Shown here piece after piece: positions 48,776-56,893 of a stretch of DNA of 64,000 bases; position 1 is the first letter of the stretch; every line of letters begins with the position of its first letter. Source of the DNA: an uncultured Streptomyces sp. (lineage in GTDB: Bacteria; Actinomycetota; Actinomycetes; Streptomycetales; Streptomycetaceae). Below the pieces are notes generated by a model. The model ran no database searches. It was not told where the DNA came from and saw nothing but the letters and a program-made list of their open reading frames with translations. The stretch is taken from the NCBI RefSeq assembly GCF_947488945.1, contig NZ_CANLBS010000018.1, positions 1 to 64,000 of the forward strand. Reading direction: 5' to 3'. Both the position numbers and the translations under genes were made by a program.

Positions 48776-50637
48776 CGCGTGCCGTCTTCCGGGGACTCTT
48801 CCTGGAGCGGGGGGTGGCCCGGCCGCGGCGGATGCTCCGGGCGCGGCGGGTGGTCGGGGCGGGGCGGATGGGGCGGGAGCGGCGGGGGTTCGGGTGCTCC
48901 GTCGAAGGCGCGGGCGAGCCGGCCGAGGGTGAGCGACGCCTTGTCCAGGACCGCACGGGCGTGGCGCAGCCGGGCGTGGTCCAGGGTGCCGTCGGCCGCC
49001 GAGGTGATCACGATGACGGGGATGCCCGCGGTGCCGGGGTCGGCGGCCAGGTCGGCCAGCACGTCGTAGCCGTCGAGGTCGGGCATGTGCAGGTCGAGCA
49101 GGACCGCGTCGGGGCGTTCGCGGCGGATCGTGTCGCCCGCGCGACCGCCCTCGCCCACTTCCACGACGCGGTCGGCCAGTTGGCCGAGCACCGGGCGGAT
49201 GGCGCCGCGGAAGACCTCGTCGTCGTCGACGGTGACGAGGACCGCGCGCCGGGTCACGGCCGCGTCGTCGGGGCCGTCGGCGCCGGGCCGGGCGGCGGGC
49301 AGCCGCACGGTGACCACGGTCCCGCGGCCGGGGCTGCTGGTGAGGACGAGGCTGCCGCCGAGGAGTTCGGCGAGGCGCCGGGCGTAGGGCAGGCCGAGGC
49401 CGGTGCCGGAGCGGCCCCGCTGGTGCGAGCCGCGTACCTGGTAGAACTCCTCGAAGATCTGGTGCTGTTCCTCCGGGGGGATGCCGACACCGGTGTCCGA
49501 CACGGTGAAGACCACCTCGCCGCCGGCCGGCCCGGGCTCGGCCGCCACGTCGAGCCGCACGGTGCCCTCCTCCGTGAACTTCAGGGAGTTGGAGAGCAGG
49601 TTGCGCAGGATGCGGGTGACCATCACCTCGTCGCTGACCAGGGTGAGGGCCGGGTCGGGCTCGGCCACCGCGAGGGTGACGTCGCCCCGTGTCTCGTAGC
49701 CGCGCAGGGTGCCGCGGAGCTGGCCGAGGGTGGCGCGCAGGTCGACGGGCTCCCAGTGCGGCTCCAGCCGGCCCGACTCCGCCTTGGCCACGTCCAGCAG
49801 TTCGTCGACCAGGGCGAGAAGGGTGGCGCCGGAGGCCGAGATGAGCGCGATCTGCCGCCGCTGCTCCTCGTCGAGGCGTTCCCCTTCGGTCTCCAGCAGC
49901 AGCCGGGCGAGGCCCACCACCGAGTTGACCGGGGTGCGCAGTTCGTGGCTCACGTTGGCCCAGAAGCGGGTCTTCGCCTCGCTCGCCTCGCGCAACTGGC
50001 TGGACTTCTCCTCCAGTTCGGCGTAGAGCGCGACGACACCGCGGTTGGTCTCCTCCAGCTCCGCCGAGAGCTCGGAGTAGAGCGCCACCACGCCGCGGTT
50101 GGTCTCCTCCAGCTCCTCGTTGAGCCGGTGCAGTTCCTCCCGCTGGGCGCGCGACTCCTCCAGTGCGGCGATCAGGTCGCTGGTCTGGGCGCGGGCGTCC
50201 TCCAGCACGCTGGAACCGCGGTGCGCCCGCAGGGCCTCGCGGGCGCGCCGCAGGGTCTCCGGGTCCGTCGCGTCCACCGAGAGCTGCTGCTCGATCGTCA
50301 CCCTCCGTTCGGCGGCCTCGTGCCGGACGGGCACCAGGCGGGCGGCGGCCTTGACCGCCTCGGGTCCGGGGCCGGGGCCGGTCCGCCACAGGAGATCCAC
50401 CCGGAGCACCGGCACCACACCGGCCACCACACCGAACTCGACACACAGGCCCGGCGATCCGAGGGTGTCGCGGCCCAGTTCGCTGAGTGCGGTCGCGAGC
50501 CGGATCTGGTCCTGTCTCTCCACCCCGAGGGCCTCGGCCGCCGCCTTGCCGCTGCGGCGGAGCACGAAGACGTCGTGCTCGGTGGCGAGCGCGACGGTGG
50601 CCAGCGGGGCGGTTCCGTCGGCCGCCGGAGCCGTCAC
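48772..50637 (-). CDS. Hybrid sensor histidine kinase with N-terminal RsbT-like segment
   Basis: This protein of about 621 residues opens with a region resembling an RsbT-like anti-sigma kinase N terminus (about 12-115), then has a long coiled coil with an internal duplication (ELEETNRGVVALY at about 176-188 and again 194-206), a HisKA box with FWANVSHELRTP (His232), a HATPase domain (NLLSNSLKF, DTGVGIP, GTGLGLPYA) and a C-terminal receiver (LLDLHMPDLDGYDV). The tail is a Pro-rich PPRPxHPP repeat. No membrane segment is visible, so it senses a cytoplasmic signal. GTG 50637 or 50640 starts it, overlapping the upstream stop. Confidence 0.88.
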   Translation of the reverse strand: MTAPAADGTAPLATVALATEHDVFVLRRSGKAAAEALGVERQDQIRLATALSELGRDTLGSPGLCVEFGVVAGVVPVLRVDLLWRTGPGPGPEAVKAAARLVPVRHEAAERRVTIEQQLSVDATDPETLRRAREALRAHRGSSVLEDARAQTSDLIAALEESRAQREELHRLNEELEETNRGVVALYSELSAELEETNRGVVALYAELEEKSSQLREASEAKTRFWANVSHELRTPVNSVVGLARLLLETEGERLDEEQRRQIALISASGATLLALVDELLDVAKAESGRLEPHWEPVDLRATLGQLRGTLRGYETRGDVTLAVAEPDPALTLVSDEVMVTRILRNLLSNSLKFTEEGTVRLDVAAEPGPAGGEVVFTVSDTGVGIPPEEQHQIFEEFYQVRGSHQRGRSGTGLGLPYARRLAELLGGSLVLTSSPGRGTVVTVRLPAARPGADGPDDAAVTRRAVLVTVDDDEVFRGAIRPVLGQLADRVVEVGEGGRAGDTIRRERPDAVLLDLHMPDLDGYDVLADLAADPGTAGIPVIVITSAADGTLDHARLRHARAVLDKASLTLGRLARAFDGAPEPPPLPPHPPRPDHPPRPEHPPRPGHPPLQEESPEDGTR

Positions 50638-51851
50638 CACGCCCCCTTGGCGACGGCGACCCCGGCGTCGTCGCGGCGGATGCCCGCCTCGCGCAGCAGC
50701 AGGGCGGCGGCGACGAGCGGCGAGTGTGCGAGCAGGCCGGGCAGGTTCTTCGGCTGCCAGCGCTCGGTCAGCCCGTCGGAGTGCATGATCACGCCGCTGC
50801 CACGCGGGAGTTCCTGGCGGACCGTGCGCAGGGTGGGCATCTGGTGGCCGACGATGCCGGGTGCGGAGAGCAGCGAGCGGCGGGTGCCGGCGTCGGCGTC
50901 GACGACGAAGGTGCTGACGTTGCCGACGCCGCAGAAGGAGACCGTGCGGGTCTGCGGTTCGATGCGTACGACCGCCACCGCTCCGCCCCGGCCGCCGCGC
51001 AGGGCGCGGTGGATCTCGGCGATCACGCCTTCCGGATGCCGGGCGGTGCCGTCGCGGAAGGCCGCCGCCGCGGCGTCCGCCGCGCGGGCGGCGAGCGGGC
51101 CGTGCCCGAGGCCGTCGCAGAACATCAGCAGCAGGGCGGGTTCCACATCGGTGTCGGTGTCGGGTGCTCCGGCCGGGCGCGGGGTCCGGTCGGGCGTGCG
51201 GCGGGCGTCGCCCGCCGACGGCCGGAAACCGGTGAGCGCCGTCCAGTCCAGCGGGTCGGGCGCGGACGGCTGCCGGGCGGGCCGCCGGGCGGCGGCCGCT
51301 TCCTGCTCCGGGGCGCCGACGGCACGGGCCGCCCAGACGTCTCCGCAGGTCTCCTCGCCGGTGATCGGCCGGGTCAGCCCGGCCACGACGGGTTCACCGA
51401 GGGCGGCGGCCCTTCGGGCTGCCTCCTTGGTCCAGAACCTCGCGGCGAGGACGGTCCCGCGGTCCGGGAGGGAGTGGATGTCGATGGTGTCGGCGAGCCG
51501 TGAGATGGCGCCGAGTCCGATGCCGAGGGTGCCGGCCGAGGAGACGCCGTCGGTCAGCGAGTGCGGTACGTCGGCCATGCCGGGACCGGAGTCGATGGTC
51601 ACGCACTCCACGCCCGCGTCGTCCGCCGTGCGCACGACGCGCAGCAGCAGGGTGCCGTCGACGGCGTGCCGGCGCAGGTTGGTCCCCGCCTCGCTCACCG
51701 CGAGGGCCACCTCGGCGCAGCGCTGCTCGTCGAAGCCGATGCGCCGGGCGAGCGCGGACGCCGCCCCGCGCGCGGCGGCGGGGAGCGACTCCGCGTCGCG
51801 GAACCAGGCGATGTCCTGCGCGTCGAGCACGGGCAGCGTCAACGGGCCCAT
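50634..51851 (-). CDS. RsbT-like kinase domain fused to RsbX-like PP2C phosphatase
   Basis: This is a 405-residue fusion. The N-terminal ~145 residues are a GHKL anti-sigma-type ATPase (ALAVSEAGTNLRRHA, TIDSGPGMAD, GTLGIGLGAI). After an Ala/Pro/Arg-rich linker comes a PP2C domain with MFCDGLGHGPLAARAA and MHSDGL, similar to RsbX, the feedback phosphatase of the stressosome. The two opposing activities on one chain suggest self-limiting control of the RsbR/RsbS pair. It overlaps rsbT by 13 bp. Confidence 0.86.
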   Translation of the reverse strand: MGPLTLPVLDAQDIAWFRDAESLPAAARGAASALARRIGFDEQRCAEVALAVSEAGTNLRRHAVDGTLLLRVVRTADDAGVECVTIDSGPGMADVPHSLTDGVSSAGTLGIGLGAISRLADTIDIHSLPDRGTVLAARFWTKEAARRAAALGEPVVAGLTRPITGEETCGDVWAARAVGAPEQEAAAARRPARQPSAPDPLDWTALTGFRPSAGDARRTPDRTPRPAGAPDTDTDVEPALLLMFCDGLGHGPLAARAADAAAAAFRDGTARHPEGVIAEIHRALRGGRGGAVAVVRIEPQTRTVSFCGVGNVSTFVVDADAGTRRSLLSAPGIVGHQMPTLRTVRQELPRGSGVIMHSDGLTERWQPKNLPGLLAHSPLVAAALLLREAGIRRDDAGVAVAKGAW

Positions 51852-52264
51852 TTGGTCACCGCGATCTGGGTGCCGCGGCCGACCTCGGTGTCCAGGGTGA
51901 AGTCGTCGACCAGCCGGCGGGCCCCGCTCAGGCCGAGGCCGAGGCCGCCGCCGGAGGTCCAGCCGTCGGTGAGGGCCAGGTCCAGGTCGGGAATGCCGGG
52001 GCCCGAGTCCTCGAAGACCGCGGTGACGCCGAGACGGCCGTCCCGGCGCACCAGGCCGGTGCGCATGACGCCGCCGCCGCCGTACACCAGTGTGTTGCGG
52101 GCCAGTTCGCTCGCCGCGGTGACGAGCTTGGTCTGGTCGACCAGCGACAGCTTGCAGCGCTGGGCGAGGGTACGCACCAGTTGGCGGGCACGGACGACGT
52201 CGTCGTTGGTGGCGACGGTGACCGTCTCGTGCTCGCCCTCGGGAACGCCCGGGAGCCCGCTCAC
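51839..52264 (-). CDS. rsbT: RsbT-type serine/threonine kinase (anti-sigma regulatory factor)
   Basis: This 141-residue GHKL-fold kinase phosphorylates RsbS/RsbR and is released from the stressosome on stress. The N box is AASELARNTLVYGGG and the G1 box is EDSGPGIPDLDLAL, with GGLGLGLSGAR. Position directly after RsbR and RsbS genes fits the canonical R-S-T order. Its ATG overlaps the rsbS stop. Confidence 0.92.
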   Translation of the reverse strand: MSGLPGVPEGEHETVTVATNDDVVRARQLVRTLAQRCKLSLVDQTKLVTAASELARNTLVYGGGGVMRTGLVRRDGRLGVTAVFEDSGPGIPDLDLALTDGWTSGGGLGLGLSGARRLVDDFTLDTEVGRGTQIAVTKWAR

Positions 52265-52638
52265 GGCCGTGCCGGCCGGTCGTCGTCCGACCGGGCCAGG
52301 ATGTCCAGCCCCTTCTCCAGGGTCAGAGCGGTGCGCACACCGCCGAGGGAGAGTCCGAGCTCGACCAGGGTGATCGCCACGGCCGGCCGCATGCCGACGA
52401 CGACGGTCTCCGCGTCGAGCATCCGGGAGATGGCCGCCGTGGTGGCCAGCATCCGGCCCACGAACGAGTCGACGATCTCCACCGCGGTGATGTCGATGAC
52501 CACGCCGCGGGCGCCGGTGGCGACGATGCGGGCCGCCAGGTCGTCCTGGAGGTCCAGAACGGTCTGGTCCTCCAGATCCACCTGGATGGAGACCAGCAGG
52601 ACGTCGCCGATCTTCAGAACGGGTACGCGTTCGGTCAC
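52261..52638 (-). CDS. rsbS: RsbS-type STAS protein
   Basis: This is a 125-residue single STAS domain that forms the stressosome core with RsbR and holds RsbT. The start is MTERVPVLKIGDVLLVSIQ, and the phosphorylation segment AVEIVDSFVGRMLAT contains the Ser equivalent to the RsbT target. GTG 52636-52638 overlaps the rsbR stop. Confidence 0.92.
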   Translation of the reverse strand: MTERVPVLKIGDVLLVSIQVDLEDQTVLDLQDDLAARIVATGARGVVIDITAVEIVDSFVGRMLATTAAISRMLDAETVVVGMRPAVAITLVELGLSLGGVRTALTLEKGLDILARSDDDRPARP

Positions 52639-53480
52639 GCCTGACCGCCGGAGCGTGCGGAGGAGGCGTCCGCGCGGCGCAGCGCGTGCTTGAGCGCGTC
52701 GGCCAGCGTGGCCTTGGTGACGATGTCGCCGAACTGGATGCCGAGCGCGACGATGGTCTGCGCGATCTGCGGGCGGATGCCGGAGATGGTGCATTCGGCG
52801 CCCATCAGCCGGGCGGCCACCACGGTCTTCAGCAGGTGCTGGGCGACCTCGGTGTCCACCGCGGGGACGCCGGTGATGTCGATGATGGCCTGGTCGGAGC
52901 CGGTGTCGACGAGCGTCTGGAGCAGCTTCTCCATCACCACCTGGGTGCGTGCGGAGTCGAGGGTGCCCACCAGCGGCACCGCGACCACGCCCTCCCAGAG
53001 CTTCACCACGGGCGTGGAGAGCTCCATGAGCTGCTCGGACTGCGCGCTGATGATCTCCTCGCGCGTCCGGGAGTACACCTCGATGGTGAACAGTCCGAGC
53101 GCGTCCAGGAGGTTGCTGAACTGCAGGTACGCGCGGATGTCCACGGCCGAGCTGTCGGCGGACGGCGCGAGGATCGCCTTGCCCGCGAAGACGCTGGTCG
53201 CCGTCTCGGTGGGGGTGAACCCCTGGCGGGCCCGGTTGCGGGAGAGCTCGCCGAGCAGGGCGCGGACCTCGGCGAACTCCTCGCCGTTCCAGTCCAGGCC
53301 GCCGCGGCGCAGACCCTCCAGAAGGGCCCCGTACAGTTCGCGCAGCTCGCGGTCGAGCTCCGCCACGGAGACGCGTCCGCGCAGCGTGTGCGAGACGCTC
53401 TCGACCCAGGCGGCCTCCAGTGGCTTCCGCTGCTCCGCGAGCAGCTCCACGAGTCTGGCCGATATGTCTTGTTCCGCCAT
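52635..53480 (-). CDS. rsbR: RsbR-type stressosome sensor protein
   Basis: This 281-residue protein has an N-terminal helical RsbR/globin-like sensor domain (about 1-155) and a C-terminal STAS domain with DITGVPAVDTEVAQHLL (Thr target of RsbT) and IQFGDIVTKATL. With RsbS it forms the stressosome that senses environmental stress. GGAGGGGA lies 9 nt before ATG 53480. It is the first gene of the operon, so its promoter lies in the 53481-54177 region. Confidence 0.92.
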   Translation of the reverse strand: MAEQDISARLVELLAEQRKPLEAAWVESVSHTLRGRVSVAELDRELRELYGALLEGLRRGGLDWNGEEFAEVRALLGELSRNRARQGFTPTETATSVFAGKAILAPSADSSAVDIRAYLQFSNLLDALGLFTIEVYSRTREEIISAQSEQLMELSTPVVKLWEGVVAVPLVGTLDSARTQVVMEKLLQTLVDTGSDQAIIDITGVPAVDTEVAQHLLKTVVAARLMGAECTISGIRPQIAQTIVALGIQFGDIVTKATLADALKHALRRADASSARSGGQA

Positions 53481-54177
53481 CAGGCGATCCCCTCCAGTAG
53501 CGCCCCGCCGACGCGGGCCGTTCCTCGCAGCGTAAGCCATCGCCCCATGCCGACGAGCGCCGTGTGAGCTGCGACGATCACCACACATTTCGGACCCGTG
53601 CCCGAGAACCGCGGGGCCTCGAATTCGAGCCCCCCACGACCTTCGCACGGACCCGTGGCACATGCCCCCCGCATCCACCCGTGCGGCGTACCGGAGGCGG
53701 GAGCCCTACGAAGGCTCCCGCGGGCGCGGGCGCACCCTCCCCGTTCACCGCCCGTGCCGTCTGCCCCGATGGCCGACGACTAATCCTCGGGAGCGGAGCA
53801 GGTGCGCGCGGGGGCGGACGGAGGGCGCCGGAGGGGGCCCCGGGAACAGGCGGACGCGGAGGGCGGGGCGGACCGGCAGCCGGGGGCGGATGGAGCGCGG
53901 AACGTGACCCATGGCCACAGAGCGGGATGTACAGGCGTGAGCGCGGGCGGCCGGGGGCGGCACAGACGGCGACGCGGTCCGGCTCCGCGAAAAGCGACAG
54001 GGTGCCCGCCTTTTCGTCGCTCACACCCCCTGGACCCCTGTCGATAAAAAGTCCTTCCGTCCCCGGAATTCGATGTGTACAGCCCCGCTCGACGGGCACC
54101 AGGATCCCAGCGGAACTTACACAGCTTTTCCAGAACCACCGCACCATGAAGCCGACCGAATGAAGGAGCGCATTTAC
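53481..54177. promoter_or_regulatory. Divergent intergenic region, rsbR / PRC-barrel gene
   Basis: About 700 bp without a convincing gene. It holds a hairpin at 53697-53721 (GCGGGAGCC, 7-nt loop, exact complement). A 7-bp inverted repeat (CGAAAAG at 53988-53994, CTTTTCG at 54010-54016) lies about 160 bp before the PRC-barrel gene. Open frames on both strands are Arg/Gly/Pro-rich and match nothing. A sigma-B-type promoter would be expected but was not identified by eye. Confidence 0.4.
53697..53721. terminator. Hairpin in the divergent region
   Basis: A perfect 9-bp stem (GCGGGAGCC / GGCTCCCGC) with loop CTACGAA. No gene ends nearby on either strand, so it may stop a non-coding transcript or act in a leader. 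Confidence 0.4.
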
Positions 54178-54531
54178 ATGAGCGAGAACATCTGGGGCTA
54201 CCGTCCGGCCGCCGGCCACGTCACGGGCAGCAACCTGGCGGGCTACAAGGTCGAGGCGACCGACGGCAGCATCGGCAAGGTGGACAAGCACTCGGACGAG
54301 GTGGACGCCTCCTACCTCGTGGTCGACACGGGTGTATGGATCTTCGGCAAGCACGTCCTGCTGCCGGCCGGCACGATCACGCGGGTCGACGCCGCCGAGG
54401 AGAAGGTCTATCTGGACCTCACCAAGGAGCAGATCAAGGACGCGCCGGAGTTCGACAAGGAAAAGCACCTGACGGACCCGGCCCACCGTGAGCAGACCGG
54501 TGAGTACTACGGCCGCCACCGTCGCGTCTGA
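54178..54531 (+). CDS. PRC-barrel domain protein
   Basis: This 117-residue soluble protein has a PRC-barrel (about 15-80): NLAGYKVEATDGSIGKVDKH, then ASYLVVDTGVWIFGKHVLLPAGTI. The C-terminal part is charged (KEQIKDAPEFDKEKH) and ends in Arg/His. Actinobacterial paralogues are abundant stress-associated proteins of unclear function. GAAGGAG precedes the ATG. It stands alone next to the stressosome operon, so control by the same stress sigma system is plausible. A strong terminator follows. Confidence 0.88.
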   Translation: MSENIWGYRPAAGHVTGSNLAGYKVEATDGSIGKVDKHSDEVDASYLVVDTGVWIFGKHVLLPAGTITRVDAAEEKVYLDLTKEQIKDAPEFDKEKHLTDPAHREQTGEYYGRHRRV

Positions 54532-54545
54532 TCGCCGCGGAACAC

Positions 54546-54592
54546 ACGGGTGGGGCCGGACGGGGAATTCCCTGTCCGGCCCCACCCGTTTT
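54546..54592 (+). terminator. Rho-independent terminator of the PRC-barrel gene
   Basis: ACGGGTGGGGCCGGAC (54546-54561) pairs exactly with 54574-54589, a 16-bp stem, directly followed by a T-run (54589-54592). It starts 15 bp after the stop codon. Confidence 0.92.
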
Positions 54593-55193
54593 CGCGCGCA
54601 TGCAACGCATTCCGCATTCCGCATTCCAGCCGCATCGAATGCACCGGAATGGGTGGGGCGGGATACGGGGCGCGGAGGCGTCGCGGACACCGACGGGGCA
54701 GGGCCCCCTGGCCGCGGTCGCCGGCCCCGGGACCGGACCGGAACCCCGAATCCGGCCACCTGGACCCGCAGGCCCCGGCAGCCCCGGCAGCCCCGATGAC
54801 CGGCCGATCCCCGGCACCGCCGACCGGTCGGACCCCGCCGTCGGCGCGTCCGCCGGCCGGCGCACCCCTGCGCACCTCCCGCCCACCACCGCCGTGCGCC
54901 CTCGGTAGCCGGGTCTGCGCGCAGTGTGACGCAGATAACTCCCGCACGGACCGGCCGACTTGGACCGTCACAGTCCACATATGCGTTCGTGAAGCGGAGA
55001 GTTGAGTTTCGGACTCTTTGACCCGGTTACCGCGCATCGACAAGCGCTTGCCCCTATCCTGCGAACCTCAACAGTCGTACACAGAAGCAGAGATGACCGC
55101 CACGCCGGGAACCTGGCGAAGTCTCCGTTGTGTCTGAACTTCACGGGAACTCCAGCGAAATGGCACGTGTGTGGATATCGTGCACCGAGCGAT
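54593..55193. other. Gene-free region upstream of the exopolysaccharide locus
   Basis: About 600 bp. It contains three tandem heptamers CGCATTC (54606-54626) and an imperfect inverted counterpart (GAATGC, GGAATG) just after. A possible -35 TTGACC lies at 55018-55023. No gene-like reading frame was seen on either strand. Confidence 0.45.
54606..54627. repeat. Three tandem copies of a heptamer
   Basis: CGCATTC is repeated three times without spacers, just after the PRC-barrel terminator. Partial reverse complements (GAATGC, GGAATG) follow within 30 bp. Function unknown. Confidence 0.6.
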
Positions 55194-55230
55194 GGCGCAT
55201 CCGCCGGTCCCGAGGATCGGCGGATGCGCC
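55194..55230 (+). promoter_or_regulatory. Long 5' leader hairpin before the sugar transferase gene
   Basis: GGCGCATCCGCCG (55194-55206) pairs perfectly with 55218-55230, leaving an 11-nt loop. The 13-bp stem ends 36 nt before the likely start codon, inside the presumed leader. It could be an attenuator, a protein-binding leader element, or an operator in DNA form. Confidence 0.6.
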
Positions 55231-55266
55231 GCGTTCGGTGGGGATGCGACTGTGACTGGGGGGTTC

Positions 55267-56823
55267 ATGGGGCATGTCGAAATACCCGGAACAGACCTAT
55301 CCGGACCTGTGGGGCTCCGGGGCGCGCCACGCCCCCGGACCGCGACGTCCCGGAACCGCACCACGGCGCTGGAACAGCTCTGGCGGGCGCCCACGGCACA
55401 GCGCGATCTGACCAATCGCGCGCCGAGGGCGTACGGCCGGGCCCGTCCGCCGCTGCCGCTCGCCGCCCTGGCGGAGGCGGCCGGCCTGGGCGTTCCCGCC
55501 TGGCTGGTGCTGTCGGAACGCGCCCAGCCGTGGGCACTGCCCTCGGCGTGCCTGGCGGCCGCCGCCTGGACCGGGGTGCGGATCGCCCGCGGCCGGTACG
55601 CCTCGCGGCCCCGGTCCGACCGCGGCGGCCTGTCCGGCGTCCTCGCGGACTGGCTGGTCTACGTCGGCCTGCTCGCGGTGGCCTGGACCGCCGTGCGCCC
55701 CGCGGTCGATCCCGGCGCCGCGCTGGCCGCCTCCGTGCCGGGACTGCTGGCCGCCTGCGCGGTGACCGTGCTCGTGCGGCGGCGCGCGGTGGCCCAGCGG
55801 GCGCGGTGCGGGCAGCGCCGGGTGCTGCTCGTCGGCGCCGCTGCGGGCGTGGACGAGGTGGCCGGCGCCCTGTGCGCCCGTACCGCCGCCCACGGCTACC
55901 GGGTGGTGGGCGCGGTGCCGGTGGGGGCCGCGGAGCCGCACACCGACACCCCGCTCGCGGGACGGCTGTCGTCGCAGGCGGCCAAGGACGACGTGTCGAC
56001 GGTGCTGGGCGGCGCCTACGCCCAGGGGGCGGAGCTGGTACTGGTGGCGCCGGGGGCGGAGCTCACCGGCGACCGGCTGCGAAGACTCGGCTGGGGGCTG
56101 CACGACGCGGGACTCGCGTGGTGCGTGCTCTCCGACCTGCCCGGCGTCGCCGCCGAGCGGATACGGCCGGCCTCGGTCGCCGGACTGACCCTGCTGCACG
56201 TCTCCCCGCCGTTGCGGCGGGGGCTCCAGGCGTCGCTGAAGTCCCTGCTGGACCGGGCGGGGGCGGGCGTCGGACTGCTGCTGCTGGCGCCGCTGATGGT
56301 GGCCGTCGGCATCGGGATAAGGGCCACCTCGCGGGGCCCGGTCTTCCACCGGCAGACCCGGCAGGGGCAGCACGACCGGCCGTTCACCATGTGGAAGTTC
56401 CGCACCATGGTCCAGGACGCGGAGGCCCGCAAGGCGGAGCTGATCACCGCCAACGAGGTGGACGGGCCGCTGTTCAAGATGCGGCGCGATCCCCGGATCA
56501 CCCGGATCGGGCGGGCGCTGCGGCGCACCTCGATCGACGAACTGCCGCAGTTGTTCAACGTACTACTGGGTGACATGTCCCTGGTGGGACCGCGCCCTCC
56601 GCTGCCCGAGGAGGCTGCCGCGTACGACGAGCGGGAGCGCCGGCGGCTGGCGGTGAAGCCGGGTCTCACCGGCCTCTGGCAGGTCAGCGGCAGGTCCGAC
56701 CTGTCGTGGCAGGAGTCCGTGTCGCTCGACCTCTGGTACGTGGACAACTGGACGGTCTCCACCGACATGGGGCTGATCGCCCGGACGCTGCGCGCCGTCA
56801 CCGACGGGCGCGGGGCGTACTGA
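55267..56823 (+). CDS. Polyprenyl-phosphate sugar phosphotransferase (exopolysaccharide initiation)
   Basis: This is a 518-residue membrane enzyme of the WcaJ/WbaP type that places the first sugar phosphate on undecaprenyl phosphate. Four hydrophobic segments lie in the first 170 residues, followed by a CoA-binding-like domain (VLLVGAAAGVDEVAGAL). The catalytic C-terminal domain has one re-entrant segment (GVGLLLLAPLMVAVGIGI), TMWKFRTMVQDAE, RRTSIDELPQLFNVLLGDMS and LVGPRPP. ATG 55267 is chosen with GGGGGG upstream; an in-frame ATG at 55171 lies before the leader hairpin and is less likely. It heads a locus with GDP-fucose synthesis genes. Confidence 0.9.
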   Translation: MGHVEIPGTDLSGPVGLRGAPRPRTATSRNRTTALEQLWRAPTAQRDLTNRAPRAYGRARPPLPLAALAEAAGLGVPAWLVLSERAQPWALPSACLAAAAWTGVRIARGRYASRPRSDRGGLSGVLADWLVYVGLLAVAWTAVRPAVDPGAALAASVPGLLAACAVTVLVRRRAVAQRARCGQRRVLLVGAAAGVDEVAGALCARTAAHGYRVVGAVPVGAAEPHTDTPLAGRLSSQAAKDDVSTVLGGAYAQGAELVLVAPGAELTGDRLRRLGWGLHDAGLAWCVLSDLPGVAAERIRPASVAGLTLLHVSPPLRRGLQASLKSLLDRAGAGVGLLLLAPLMVAVGIGIRATSRGPVFHRQTRQGQHDRPFTMWKFRTMVQDAEARKAELITANEVDGPLFKMRRDPRITRIGRALRRTSIDELPQLFNVLLGDMSLVGPRPPLPEEAAAYDERERRRLAVKPGLTGLWQVSGRSDLSWQESVSLDLWYVDNWTVSTDMGLIARTLRAVTDGRGAY

Positions 56824-56893
56824 GGTGGCCGGGCGGAGGGGGGCCGGGGTGCGCGGGGACGGTTCCGCGCCCCGCCCGGGGCGGGGCGCGGAA

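Noticed and set aside
47120..50446. A start for the receiver-PP2C gene at 50446 (1108 codons)
   Set aside because: The upstream part overlaps the histidine kinase gene entirely and is Arg/Pro-rich. The receiver domain begins at ATG 48775, which overlaps the kinase stop.
53606..53640. tRNA-like CCTCGAATTCGAG segment
   Set aside because: No acceptor, anticodon or D arm could be folded around it.
53564..54163. A 199-codon open frame before the PRC-barrel gene
   Set aside because: Arg/Gly/Pro-rich, no domain, and it covers the presumed promoter region.
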